Positions 17,321-24,920 of a DNA stretch of 38,928 bases are shown here, piece by piece. The notes beneath the pieces were generated by a model. The model worked only from the letters and a program-made list of their open reading frames with translations. It was not told where the DNA came from and ran no database searches. The DNA lies in contig NZ_JAKZGS010000027.1 in the NCBI RefSeq assembly GCF_022549695.1, positions 1 to 38,928 on the forward strand, given 5' to 3'. The position numbers were made by a program, and so were the translations under genes. Origin of the DNA: Belliella calami (GTDB lineage Bacteria > Bacteroidota > Bacteroidia > Cytophagales > Cyclobacteriaceae). Every line of letters starts with the position of its first letter. Position 1 is the first letter of the stretch.

Positions 17321-17335
17321 ACGGCATATAGCCGT
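17321..17335. repeat. Short hairpin ACGGC/GCCGT upstream of ardC
   Basis: A 5-bp stem ACGGC (17321-17325) and GCCGT (17331-17335) with a 5-nt loop, in the GC-richer leader about 100 bp before ardC. This could be part of a transfer origin or a regulatory RNA structure; it is weak on its own. Confidence 0.3.
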
Positions 17336-17435
17336 TACGCTCCGCTTACTTTATATTCCGTTTCCTCTTGCATTCAGTGGACGCTGAATCCTGGTGATGC
17401 TTCATAATTAAATCTTAAAACTAAAAGAAGAAATC

Positions 17436-18344
17436 ATGAAGACTATTGCAAAAAAACAAAGGAAGGATGTTTATCAGATGGTGACCGATCTGATCATTGA
17501 AAAGCTTGAAAATGGGATTGTCCCATGGAGACAGGTTTGGCAGGGAGGTGAGATTCCTGCTAACTATGTGACCAAGAAATGTTATAGGGGAATCAATATG
17601 TGGATCCTGTTATCGGTACAATTTAGCCAACCGTATTTTATGACTTTTAAGCAGACTCAAAGTTTGGGCGGTTCGATAAGAAAAGGATCAAAGGGACTCC
17701 CTGTATGTTATTGGGGGTTCAGCTACTTTGACAAAAAGAGTGGCAGGAAGCTTATGGATGAAGAAGCCAAAAAAATGCATCCTTCTAAAATCAGGAAAGT
17801 GTGGTTTCTCAAGTATTATACTGTTTTCAATATAGAAGATGTTGAAGGGGTTGATTTTGAGATTCCGGAAACTGTGGTTCTGGAAAATACTGAACCGATT
17901 GAAAGGTGTGAGCAGATCATCAGGGAAATGGTCAACCCCCCAAGGATTGTACATGGGATTCCTGAAGCATATTACTCGCCAGTTTCGGATTTGATCAATA
18001 TGCCTGAGAAAAGGCTGTTTGAATCTCAGGAGTATTATTTTTCAGTTTTATTCCATGAATTGACGCATGCGACTGGACATCAGGGTAGGCTCAATAGAAA
18101 AGAGATTGTTGAATACAACGAGTTTGGATCAGAAGGATATAGTAGGGAGGAATTAACGGCGGAAATGGGTGCAAGTTACCCATGCAATCATTCCGGAATC
18201 ATGGAAAAGAAATTGTTGGAGAATTCAGCTGCCTATATCAAAGTGTGGCTAGACAGGCTAAGGTCAGATAAAAGGCTCTTGCTGGAAGCAGCTTCAAAAG
18301 CCCAAAAGGCTGTGGAGTATATTTTGACAAATTGTCCATTTTAA
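17436..18344 (+). CDS. ardC: ArdC-family antirestriction protein (zincin-like)
   Basis: This 302-aa protein has the ArdC architecture. The N-terminal ssDNA-binding domain has PWRQVWQGG (30-38), NYVTKKCYRGIN (43-54) and the GGSIRKGSKG block near 78-87. The C-terminal zincin-like peptidase domain has HELTH at 207-211 and the third ligand Glu 243 in TAEMGA. These proteins are carried by conjugative and mobilisable elements, coat incoming single-stranded DNA and protect it from restriction. The ATG is preceded by AAAGAAGAAATC. The gene lies beside a type I system, which is what a transferred element would need to evade. A weak AGGGG-ATG-CCCCT hairpin follows at 18353-18365. All catalytic residues are present. 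Confidence 0.92.
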   Translation: MKTIAKKQRKDVYQMVTDLIIEKLENGIVPWRQVWQGGEIPANYVTKKCYRGINMWILLSVQFSQPYFMTFKQTQSLGGSIRKGSKGLPVCYWGFSYFDKKSGRKLMDEEAKKMHPSKIRKVWFLKYYTVFNIEDVEGVDFEIPETVVLENTEPIERCEQIIREMVNPPRIVHGIPEAYYSPVSDLINMPEKRLFESQEYYFSVLFHELTHATGHQGRLNRKEIVEYNEFGSEGYSREELTAEMGASYPCNHSGIMEKKLLENSAAYIKVWLDRLRSDKRLLLEAASKAQKAVEYILTNCPF

Positions 18345-18582
18345 GAATTGAAAGGGGATGCCCCTCCCCTATTTTGGTCATAAACTGGTAAGTTATTTTG
18401 AATTTCCAATCATTACATACTCAAAATGATCTGATGACATTTGCCTGTCAACTTCCCGAAATCTATAACTCTCCTCTTCTGGCAATATCAAATAAACAAC
18501 TCTCTCTGTATTAGTCTAGTATCTGGGAAAAATGGTCAAAGGTCTATTTTAGCATTTAATTTTCCATTCATTGTTTTGATTC
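18345..18582. other. Intergenic region with possible gene remnants
   Basis: After the weak hairpin at 18353-18365 no complete gene is seen. On the minus strand a ~30-codon open frame ends near 18393 (LPEEESYRFREVDRQM), which looks protein-like but cannot be assigned. The long plus-strand frame at 18441 lacks protein character. Confidence 0.3.
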
Positions 18583-19807
18583 CTAATTCAATAGCAACCC
18601 AACATCCCACAAATCAAAATCACCACTATAATACTTTAGGGAATTGCCGCAGTGAACAATTACAGTCTCTTTATTGGGGATGATGTAAATATTCTGTCCA
18701 AGGTTTCCATTTGCATAAAAATGGAAAGTAGAGTCCTTGTTGACATGGCCCCACCATTGATAATTATAATATATTCTTTTATCACTTCGACCAAACCATT
18801 TTGGGTAGATGTCTCTGGGGATTGATTTGTTTTCCCGAGTTGATTCAAGCACCCAATCTTTTGAAATAACTTGATCGCCGTACCAATTCCCTTCCTTAAG
18901 CATAAGCTGGCCAAAACGTGCATAATCAATCGCCCGGGCAATCAAACGGCTTGGCATAATATTCAAAGTTGGATTTTTCACTATCGACAGAGAAAAGCGC
19001 ATCGTACTCCATTATTTTTGACCACAATTTTTGCTCAAGGTATTTGGAAACAGATACATCGGTAGCCCTTTCAATAATCAATCCCAAATAACTTGTATTG
19101 TAATTTGAGTATTGAAAATCTTTTCCGGGTTCCGATGATATTTCCACTTTCTCAAGCAGTAGTTTTCGGACATTGGGATGGTAGTAACCAACTGCCTCAT
19201 CATGCCAGGGAGCATGTATATTGGTGAAGGGTATGAGGCCTGTATTGTATTTAAGCCCAGAACGCATTTCAAGTAAATTTTTAATAGATATTTTGTGAAA
19301 GCGGGGATCTCGCTCCAAGAGTTCAGGGATATAATTTGTTATCGGGTCATCTACACTTTTGATGAGATCATCTTCGATGGCCGCTCCAATTAAAAATGAA
19401 ATAAATGACTTCGCCATAGATTGGGAATGAAAGTATGAATCTCTGCCAAAACCATTGAAATATTTTTCATAAATCATAGTATCTCTCTGAATAACAATAA
19501 GCGCTGTTGTTTGAGACTCAATAGCCCATTCTTCAAAGCCATTAAATCCCGTTTTGGTTACCAAATCATCAAATAGTGATTCAATATATTCCTCTTTGGG
19601 TTGAGAAATAAATCTATTGGCACTTTCTGCTCCCCGAATCTTGTGATTTTCAAAATGTTTATAGTCATAGACATCTGCTATATTCATTGTGATTAATCGA
19701 TAGACATAGGTGGGAGAATATCTAATGGATAAAAAGATAACGGTAACGCCCAAAATCAAAAAGGGTGATAACAAAAGGGCACTTAAAATTCGTTTCTTAA
19801 TCTTCAT
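18583..19807 (-). pseudogene. Frameshifted serine hydrolase (class C beta-lactamase/PBP-like)
   Basis: Two overlapping frames together make one beta-lactamase-fold serine hydrolase of about 400 residues. The upstream part (ATG at 19807) has an N-terminal membrane anchor or signal (residues ~6-29), the nucleophile motif S130-M-A-K133 and the Tyr motif Y233-S-N235. It reads through to SNFE, then runs out of frame and stops at 18926. The conserved continuation MPSRLIARAIDYARFGQL is in another frame and ends normally at 18583. One extra T near 18958 would explain the shift. The family includes esterases, peptidases and beta-lactamases acting outside the cytoplasm. It could be a true frameshift or an assembly error, since both halves are otherwise well conserved. 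Confidence 0.85.
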
Positions 19808-19977
19808 TTGTATTGGGTGTAGAGGCAGACTCCTATAGTGCGGTACAGGTTATGGAAAAAGACCTTGTTAAATTTAAACTCCAACCTGTGGACGTCAGTA
19901 AACCAGTTTCGGTACCCACGGCTACTACTCCCCCTTATCCGTTCGCATCCCTTATAAATTTTAAATCCATCAAGAAC

Positions 19978-19996
19978 TACAGATAGTGATTGGTAT
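19978..19996. repeat. Copy 1 of a TACAGATAGTGAT repeat
   Basis: TACAGATAGTGATtGGTAT occurs here and again, with one change, near 22351-22369. It lies in a 238-bp gene-free segment (19808-20045) that contains nothing else I can name. Confidence 0.4.
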
Positions 19997-20045
19997 TAGG
20001 TTTTTCATTTAAACGCTGTATAATTAGCTGCTTGTTTTAAGCATT

Positions 20046-20411
20046 TTAAATCCACTCCAGCTTTTCTACAGTTTGCTGCACTTTAAGGTCTCCAGTGTGT
20101 TTAGTAGTTTTAGGCTCTATCAACATGACTTTCACTTCTTCGCCGTTTGCAGTCCAAGGCCTGTGTTCTACGCCCTTTGGTACAATCAAAACCTCTCCAG
20201 GCTTGGTGGATATGGTTTTTCCATCTCTAAAATCCATCATCAATGTGCCGCTGACCACTACAAACATCTCGTCTTCATCCTGATGGCTATGCCAAACCAA
20301 GTCTCCTTCTAACTTGGCTAGTTTAACAAAGTTCTCATTCAACTCTCCCACAATGTAGGGATGCCAGTGATGTTGTATTTTGGCAAACTTTTCTTCCAAG
20401 TCAATTTTCAT
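20046..20411 (-). CDS. Cupin-domain protein
   Basis: This 121-aa single-domain cupin has the first motif with metal-binding HSHQDEDEMF (His, His, Glu) and the second motif with PKGVEHRP (His). The beta-barrel strands between are intact, with no signal peptide. Such small cupins bind a metal and act as isomerases, dioxygenases or sensors; the substrate is unknown. Its start overlaps by 11 nt the stop of the alpha/beta-hydrolase remnant upstream, so it was once the second gene of an operon whose first gene is now broken. Confidence 0.88.
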   Translation of the reverse strand: MKIDLEEKFAKIQHHWHPYIVGELNENFVKLAKLEGDLVWHSHQDEDEMFVVVSGTLMMDFRDGKTISTKPGEVLIVPKGVEHRPWTANGEEVKVMLIEPKTTKHTGDLKVQQTVEKLEWI

Positions 20412-20586
20412 GGTACAATCTTTTAGTTTGTTTTAAGATCCAATTGCTGATAACCTCCAAAGCTTCAGTGGCAAATGTTTGTTCAATTTGGGAATATTCA
20501 GAAACGAGTTCTGTTTTGCTTTCCTGAAATAAGTGATTTAATCCTTTCAACAAAACAATTTCGTTCTTTTTAGATTTACTTGCTGT
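20401..20586 (-). pseudogene. C-terminal stub of an alpha/beta hydrolase
   Basis: About 60 residues match the end of a family of secreted alpha/beta hydrolases: LTASKSKKNEIVLLKGLNHL, where the last His would be the catalytic histidine, then FQESKTELVSEY and a terminal helix ISNWILKQTK. Everything upstream, including the nucleophile elbow, is missing. The frame continues upstream as a different sequence (KEAIEIASSGKEPPIVKRK) and then hits TAA, so a deletion junction lies near 20585. Confidence 0.6.
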
Positions 20587-20798
20587 CAATTTCCTCTTTA
20601 CAATAGGGGGTTCCTTACCAGATGAAGCTATTTCAATGGCTTCCTTTACTTATGCTTTATAAGCTTTCTGTCCACTAAAGCGAAACTGCGGAAATCAAGT
20701 GATTGTCCTAGTGATATTTTTTATCAGTTGTTTTTTGGGTATAGCTATTCTTTACTGATAGTTTCAGCCGATTTGAAAATACCAAAGTGTTTGGGGTT
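20587..20798. other. Degenerate sequence upstream of the hydrolase stub
   Basis: The minus strand contains a short open stretch reading EAIEIASSGKEPPI, fused to the hydrolase tail and preceded by TAA. It is probably a remnant of another gene, and no intact gene is present. Confidence 0.3.
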
Positions 20799-21392
20799 TT
20801 AGCTGTGGATGTCAGAAAGGATTTTTTCCGTTTCTTTCAGTATTTTATTGTAGGATTTTAACACCCACATGGCGAATGCCAAAAAGAAAATTATGGAAAC
20901 AGGGAAAATCAATGTCCAAAAGTGGGGTACTTGTGCAATTGCTTTTCCCTGTATGGACGAAAGTACTGGTACTGCCACAAGCATCAGAAATAAGCCAAGT
21001 GAAACATTCAGTTTCTTAAGTCTTTGAAACTTTATTTTTCTATGCGCAAAATCCTCAATTGCATCAATGTAGGCCATGGAAGGGATGTTGACATTTCTGA
21101 CAGCTTGCAAAGACTTCAGTGAAATCACAGGAAGAACAAAAAGCAATACAATAGCAATAATTGCGAAAATCTGCATTGTCAGACTGTCTACCTTTGTAAA
21201 ATTCATTGTTAAATAAGCTGCTCCGATATAGCAGACAATAGTTCCCACATATTCTGAATAACCGATTTTGTTGAGTTTGGAATGATATTTTTCCTGTTTC
21301 AGTTTTTCCAGGATTTGATTGGTCTGGAGTTCCTGCTTTTCCACTCTTTTGCTTAATGATTGCCAGGTGTTTTTCATTTCTTCAAGTTCCAT
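20799..21392 (-). CDS. Membrane protein partner of the ECF sigma factor
   Basis: This 197-aa protein has a coiled-coil N-terminus (MELEEMKNTWQSLSKRVEKQ), two hydrophobic segments around residues 47-65 and 70-92, then a cytoplasmic loop and two more around 129-147 and 156-178. The gene starts two nt after the stop of the ECF sigma factor. This position and the topology fit a sigma regulator or anti-sigma-like membrane protein of a type common in Bacteroidota. No zinc-binding ZAS motif is seen, so classical anti-sigma activity is not certain. Confidence 0.6.
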   Translation of the reverse strand: MELEEMKNTWQSLSKRVEKQELQTNQILEKLKQEKYHSKLNKIGYSEYVGTIVCYIGAAYLTMNFTKVDSLTMQIFAIIAIVLLFVLPVISLKSLQAVRNVNIPSMAYIDAIEDFAHRKIKFQRLKKLNVSLGLFLMLVAVPVLSSIQGKAIAQVPHFWTLIFPVSIIFFLAFAMWVLKSYNKILKETEKILSDIHS

Positions 21393-21394
21393 AA

Positions 21395-21886
21395 TTACTG
21401 TTTTTTAATGATTCGTGATTTCAGTTTCTCTTTGATTCGCAAAATCTTTGTACCGACGTTACTGCTAGTAATGCCAATGATTTCTGCAATTTCTTGATGG
21501 CTTTTTCCTTCTAAATAGAGCAGGATGATACCTCTTTCAAGTAAGCTTAGCGTTTGGATGTTATCATATAGTTGTTTTATCCTTGCCTCTTCCGACTTAT
21601 CGACTGCTTCGGCAAAACGTTCTGTCTCCATATCTATGGGAATGGTATTTACTTGCCTCTTGCTACTTTTCAAGTTGTAAATGGCAGTGTTCATAGCCAC
21701 CCGGTACATCCACGTGCTTAGCTTGGACTTTTCACCAAAAGAGTCAAAGGACTTCCAAAGCTGAAAGACAATTTCCTGATACAGGTCTTCCCTATCATGA
21801 AGACTGTTGGTATAAAGCATCGCAACTTTAAAGATCAGTCCTTCATTCTGTTTTATTACTTGTATGAATCGGCTTTTTTTATCCAT
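21395..21886 (-). CDS. ECF-type RNA polymerase sigma factor
   Basis: This 163-aa protein has sigma region 2 (DLYQEIVFQLWKSFDSF, with KLSTWMYRVAMNTA) and region 4 (LSLLERGIILLYLEGKSHQE, then IAEIIGITSSNVGTKILRIKEKL as the helix-turn-helix). It has the length of a minimal extracytoplasmic-function sigma factor without C-terminal extension. It forms a two-gene unit with the membrane protein downstream. The target promoter is unknown. Some conserved region 2.4 contacts cannot be judged by eye, but the family call is secure. Confidence 0.93.
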   Translation of the reverse strand: MDKKSRFIQVIKQNEGLIFKVAMLYTNSLHDREDLYQEIVFQLWKSFDSFGEKSKLSTWMYRVAMNTAIYNLKSSKRQVNTIPIDMETERFAEAVDKSEEARIKQLYDNIQTLSLLERGIILLYLEGKSHQEIAEIIGITSSNVGTKILRIKEKLKSRIIKKQ

Positions 21887-22029
21887 CGAAAATCAAACTT
21901 CAACCAATTAGTGTAAGAAGTTCCGAAAAAATCACAGTTTGGGAGAATTTATTTTTTAATTATTATGGATACCTTAGATTGGTCAAGTGGGGTCTGAACA
22001 ATTTCAATCGATTCAAAGGAAGCATGGTT

Positions 22030-22099
22030 AAAGCAGTTGATTGGCGTAGATAGGTTAATTTTTCCTATCCAAGCCTGTTCTATCACCTGCAGCTAGGAT
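22030..22099 (+). repeat. 70-bp direct repeat, left copy
   Basis: Ungapped match to 23610-23679 at about 63 of 70 positions, both starting AAAGCAGTTGATTGGCGTAG. The two copies bracket the LRR cassette. The translated right copy (KAVDWRRQVTFSFPSLFYLL) reads like a protein end, and the left copy has a stop in the same frame, so both may be remnants of one duplicated gene or insertion sequence. Confidence 0.75.
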
Positions 22100-22350
22100 C
22101 TAAGAAATCATTGGTTGCATCCAAGACATCTCGAAATCTGATTACCCATATAATGGGAAATGGTTCTTATGCTCAATGCAAAAAGATGATAGGTGGTAAC
22201 ATCCAAAACCTAAAAAGACAATCATCGAAATTTCAATCGCAGCCTACGACCGCACCTAGCAAACCTTTAACCAACCATATGTCAGTCAAAAGTCACTAGC
22301 ACCAGGATTCCTTGCGGTGGCACTGATAGATTTGTACATCAATTTAAGCT

Positions 22351-22369
22351 TACAGATAGTGATAGGTAT
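22351..22369. repeat. Copy 2 of a TACAGATAGTGAT repeat
   Basis: TACAGATAGTGATaGGTAT, sharing 18 of 19 bases with 19979-19997. It lies just outside the inverted repeat that bounds the LRR gene. Confidence 0.4.
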
Positions 22370-22393
22370 ATGGGCTTTTATATAGTGGGCTAA

Positions 22394-22405
22394 ATGTTGT
22401 GCCAC
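22394..22405. repeat. 12-bp inverted repeat, left arm (ATGTTGTGCCAC)
   Basis: Exact reverse complement of 23424-23435. It abuts the stop codon of the LRR gene, so the pair encloses the gene tightly. Confidence 0.6.
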
Positions 22406-23401
22406 TTATATTTCAATATCCCAATTCCATTTTTTAACTCCCTTTTCATTTAGTTGCCTTGTTGTTTCTTCATCAGTCCAATGCATAATATTTGAGTATT
22501 CGATTGTATCAGATGTTAACAAAATTTTTACAGATTGCTCAATAAGATTTTTTCGTTCCGAAGCATTTGAGTTTTCAGCAAACGATAATTGAAAGACTTT
22601 TAAGTTAGGAATTTGTCCGACAGATTTAATGTCTTTAAGCCTCAAATTATTGTGAAGATGAACTCTTTTTAATTTTCTCAAATTTGAAAGATTTGGAATT
22701 ACTTCCATTTTTGACATACCTTCAAATTCAATTTTCTCAAGACTTTCAAGTGAATTCAAAAAATCAAAGTTTGGAATTTGTCTGACACGGCTAAACTCTA
22801 TGGATTTCAATTGCTTTAGATTAGAAATAGAGTCAAGATTTTTATAGCTTCCCAAAAGTAAATTGAGTTCTTCGAGTTTATTCAATTCCATCAAAAAGTC
22901 AAGATTATCTAGTTTTATGCCTCGAAAAGTCAAAGTTCTTAACTTCTTTAATTGTTTGACATTTTCTAATCCTTTTTTCATTCCATCTACGTACAAAGAT
23001 TCTAAGTTTTGAAACTCTTTTATAAATGAAAGGTCAACTGCCGTTGATTTTGTTTCTTCAATCCCGAAATATGTTAGTTTAGTGTTAGAAAGAAGTGTTG
23101 AATAGTCTTTTGTATTAAATGATGCAATCGAGAATTTCCTGACATTAGGTATTTCCTTAAAAAATAACAAATCTTGTTGTTCAAACCACAAGACACGAAG
23201 TCTGATATGAGGGTATTGTTTGAAAAATTCATTGAGTGTTTCCCAAGTTTGTTTTTTTGGGTTTTGAAATTGATACAATTGAAGAGAATGAATATTATCT
23301 TCTTTTATGATTTTAGGAATATCAGATTTCTTTAAGTCGGATAAAATGTTAATGTTTCCGCTAAAATTTTTCCATTTTTCTTTGGTCGTAAATATTCCCA
23401 T
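22406..23401 (-). CDS. Leucine-rich repeat protein
   Basis: This 331-aa protein has no signal peptide. From about residue 70 to 280 it is built of irregular leucine-rich repeats, e.g. LDFLMELNKLEELNL, LKQLKSIEFSRV, LESLEKIEFEGM and LRKLKRVHLHNN. This fold normally binds protein or ligand. The N-terminus (FTTKEKWKNFSGNINILSDL) and the C-terminal tail (HWTDEETTRQLNEKGVKKW) are not recognised. The gene fills almost all of the space between two 12-bp inverted repeats and lies between 70-bp direct repeats. It was therefore probably acquired as a unit. The LRR call is secure; the function is unknown. Confidence 0.8.
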   Translation of the reverse strand: MGIFTTKEKWKNFSGNINILSDLKKSDIPKIIKEDNIHSLQLYQFQNPKKQTWETLNEFFKQYPHIRLRVLWFEQQDLLFFKEIPNVRKFSIASFNTKDYSTLLSNTKLTYFGIEETKSTAVDLSFIKEFQNLESLYVDGMKKGLENVKQLKKLRTLTFRGIKLDNLDFLMELNKLEELNLLLGSYKNLDSISNLKQLKSIEFSRVRQIPNFDFLNSLESLEKIEFEGMSKMEVIPNLSNLRKLKRVHLHNNLRLKDIKSVGQIPNLKVFQLSFAENSNASERKNLIEQSVKILLTSDTIEYSNIMHWTDEETTRQLNEKGVKKWNWDIEI

Positions 23402-23423
23402 TAAATTCTATGTTTCTTCTAAT

Positions 23424-23435
23424 GTGGCACAACAT
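23424..23435. repeat. 12-bp inverted repeat, right arm (GTGGCACAACAT)
   Basis: Pairs exactly with 22394-22405 across the LRR gene, 22 bp upstream of its start codon. Confidence 0.6.
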
Positions 23436-23609
23436 ACGGTATTTTAGATTCAATCTACCCAAAAAAACAACGATAATAAATAGATATATCAAGATCGCGT
23501 TTACAACATAGTTGGACGAAGCGAGGCTATCGACATGGGTATTTTTAAATTTGTCATGGTTGATCAGGTGGGTTATGAATAAATACAAGAGCTTCAATGG
23601 ACACAAGGT

Positions 23610-23679
23610 CAAAGCAGTTGATTGGCGTAGACAGGTTACTTTCTCCTTTCCAAGTCTGTTCTATCTCCTGCAGCTGGGA
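23610..23679 (+). repeat. 70-bp direct repeat, right copy
   Basis: Matches 22030-22099 without gaps at about 90% identity. It lies at the 3' end of a 60-codon plus-strand frame (23512-23694) of unknown nature that may be a gene remnant. Between this repeat and the nuclease remnant (23697-23841) nothing else is recognised. Confidence 0.75.
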
Positions 23680-23841
23680 TACAAATTAATCTGACTTGAT
23701 TGACTATTATCCGACTACAAAATATAAACTTCCGCAATGAGCTGGAGTATAGTACATTTCGGATCCCTTAGTATGACGGGACAAGCCGTAAGAGATGAAA
23801 GGATAGGATTCGCCTTTACCTCGTTTGTACGGTCTCATTTT

Positions 23842-24640
23842 TTATCGCTCAATTATTTCCCTTACTTTTTCTTCCAAATGTTTTTGGCTGGGTAAATACA
23901 ACTGATATTTTGAAACAAAAATCTTGGTGGCTAGCCCACCTTTTGCATATTTAACGGTATTTTCGTGCTTGTCTGCTGCGATGATAATTCCTAAAGGTTC
24001 GTTGTCGCCTTCGATATTTTCTTCTTCTCTGAAGTAGTTTAGTTAAAGGTTCATTTGCCCGATGTCTTGGTGTTTCAGTTTCTAGTTTTCAGGTCGATAA
24101 GAACAAAACATTTGAGTATTCGGTGATACAAACAAGGTCAATAAAATTATGTTCGTTATCTAATGTGATTTTGAACTGCTATTTGACGAAAGAAAAACCT
24201 TTACCAAGTTCCAACAAGAATTGCTGCAGGTCGTCAATGAGTTTCTTCTTCAAAGCTCTTTCTTTAACAATACTGTAAATTGGTAATTCAAGAAACTCAA
24301 ATACGTAAGGGTCTTTTATGATGTCTTTAGAAGTTGCTATTTCCTGACCTTTTTCTGCTAATGCTAATACGCCTTTTTTATCTTTGCTTAACGCTAATCG
24401 TAGAAACAACGCTGAATATATTTGGCGTTTCATTTCTCTTGCTCCCCAATTTTTTTTGATAGATTGCTGTTCATAAAAACTTCTCGCCAAATCGTCTGAT
24501 AACGTTAATCATTCAGCAAAACAACTCCATTTCAATTTTCCAGACACCATCTGAAAAATTGGATATTTGATATAAAACTGCCTGCAAAGGTAGATGCTAC
24601 TTTACTAAAGCCCTTACCATATTTTATTTTCAGTTCTCTT
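23842..24640 (-). pseudogene. DUF1016 (YhcG-like) PD-(D/E)xK nuclease remnant
   Basis: Pieces of one DUF1016 nuclease are spread over different frames in the correct order. The N-terminal part reads KYGKGFSK and then ARSFYEQQSIKKNWGAREMK, running through KDPYVFEFLELP to LLELGKGFSFVK (24490-24179). The nuclease part continues as HQDIGQMN, then DNEPLGIIIAADKHENTVKY and IFVSKYQLYLPSQKHLEEKV, ending at TAA 23842-23844. Several frameshifts and stops separate them, and the PD-(D/E)xK core around 24060-24178 is damaged. DUF1016 proteins are nucleases often found near type I restriction loci. Clearly non-functional; family call firm. Confidence 0.8.
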
Positions 24641-24644
24641 ATTC

Positions 24645-24810
24645 TTTTTGTTGGTGTCTATATGATCGATTACATGTTTTTTGTTGGTGGTTCTCCATGA
24701 AATGCGGTTACAACTATTCTATGAATACGAACTGAAGCAATTTCCATATAATCTTCCTTTGCATTTAGTTTGCCAAAAGTCCATTTGTTGTCATTGAAAC
24801 TACATCACAA
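24645..24810 (-). pseudogene. HNH endonuclease fragment
   Basis: The frame reads WTFGKLNAKEDYMEIASVRI, then HRIVVTAFHGEPPTKNM and stops. After a shift the conserved D-H-I-D-T-N-K-K-N core follows (near 24645-24670). This is the start of a NUMOD/HNH homing-type endonuclease, where VDHID and the asparagines form the active site. The rest is missing, and the DUF1016 remnant begins directly after it, so two nuclease genes appear to be fused by a deletion. Confidence 0.6.
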
Positions 24811-24920
24811 TAAATGCTATATCAAACCTAACCGCAAGTATTGAAGGTCAATGGTTGAAGATTACATAAAGTGATCTCATTTTAAATTTTTAAAAGCATC
24901 ACATAATTCCACGTAAATTT

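Larger units (their letters stand above)
21887..22393. other. Gene-free segment holding repeat copies
   Basis: No intact gene is seen. The segment contains the left copy of the 70-bp repeat (22030-22099) and the second copy of the TACAGATAGTGAT repeat (22351-22369). A 62-codon plus-strand frame at 22111 lacks protein character. Confidence 0.4.

Noticed and set aside
18441-18683. 80-codon plus-strand frame overlapping the serine hydrolase
   Set aside because: Antisense to a recognised gene, no similarity and no start signal.
22111-22299. 62-codon frame in the gap beside the LRR cassette
   Set aside because: No recognisable fold; it starts right at the end of a repeat copy, so it is probably remnant DNA.
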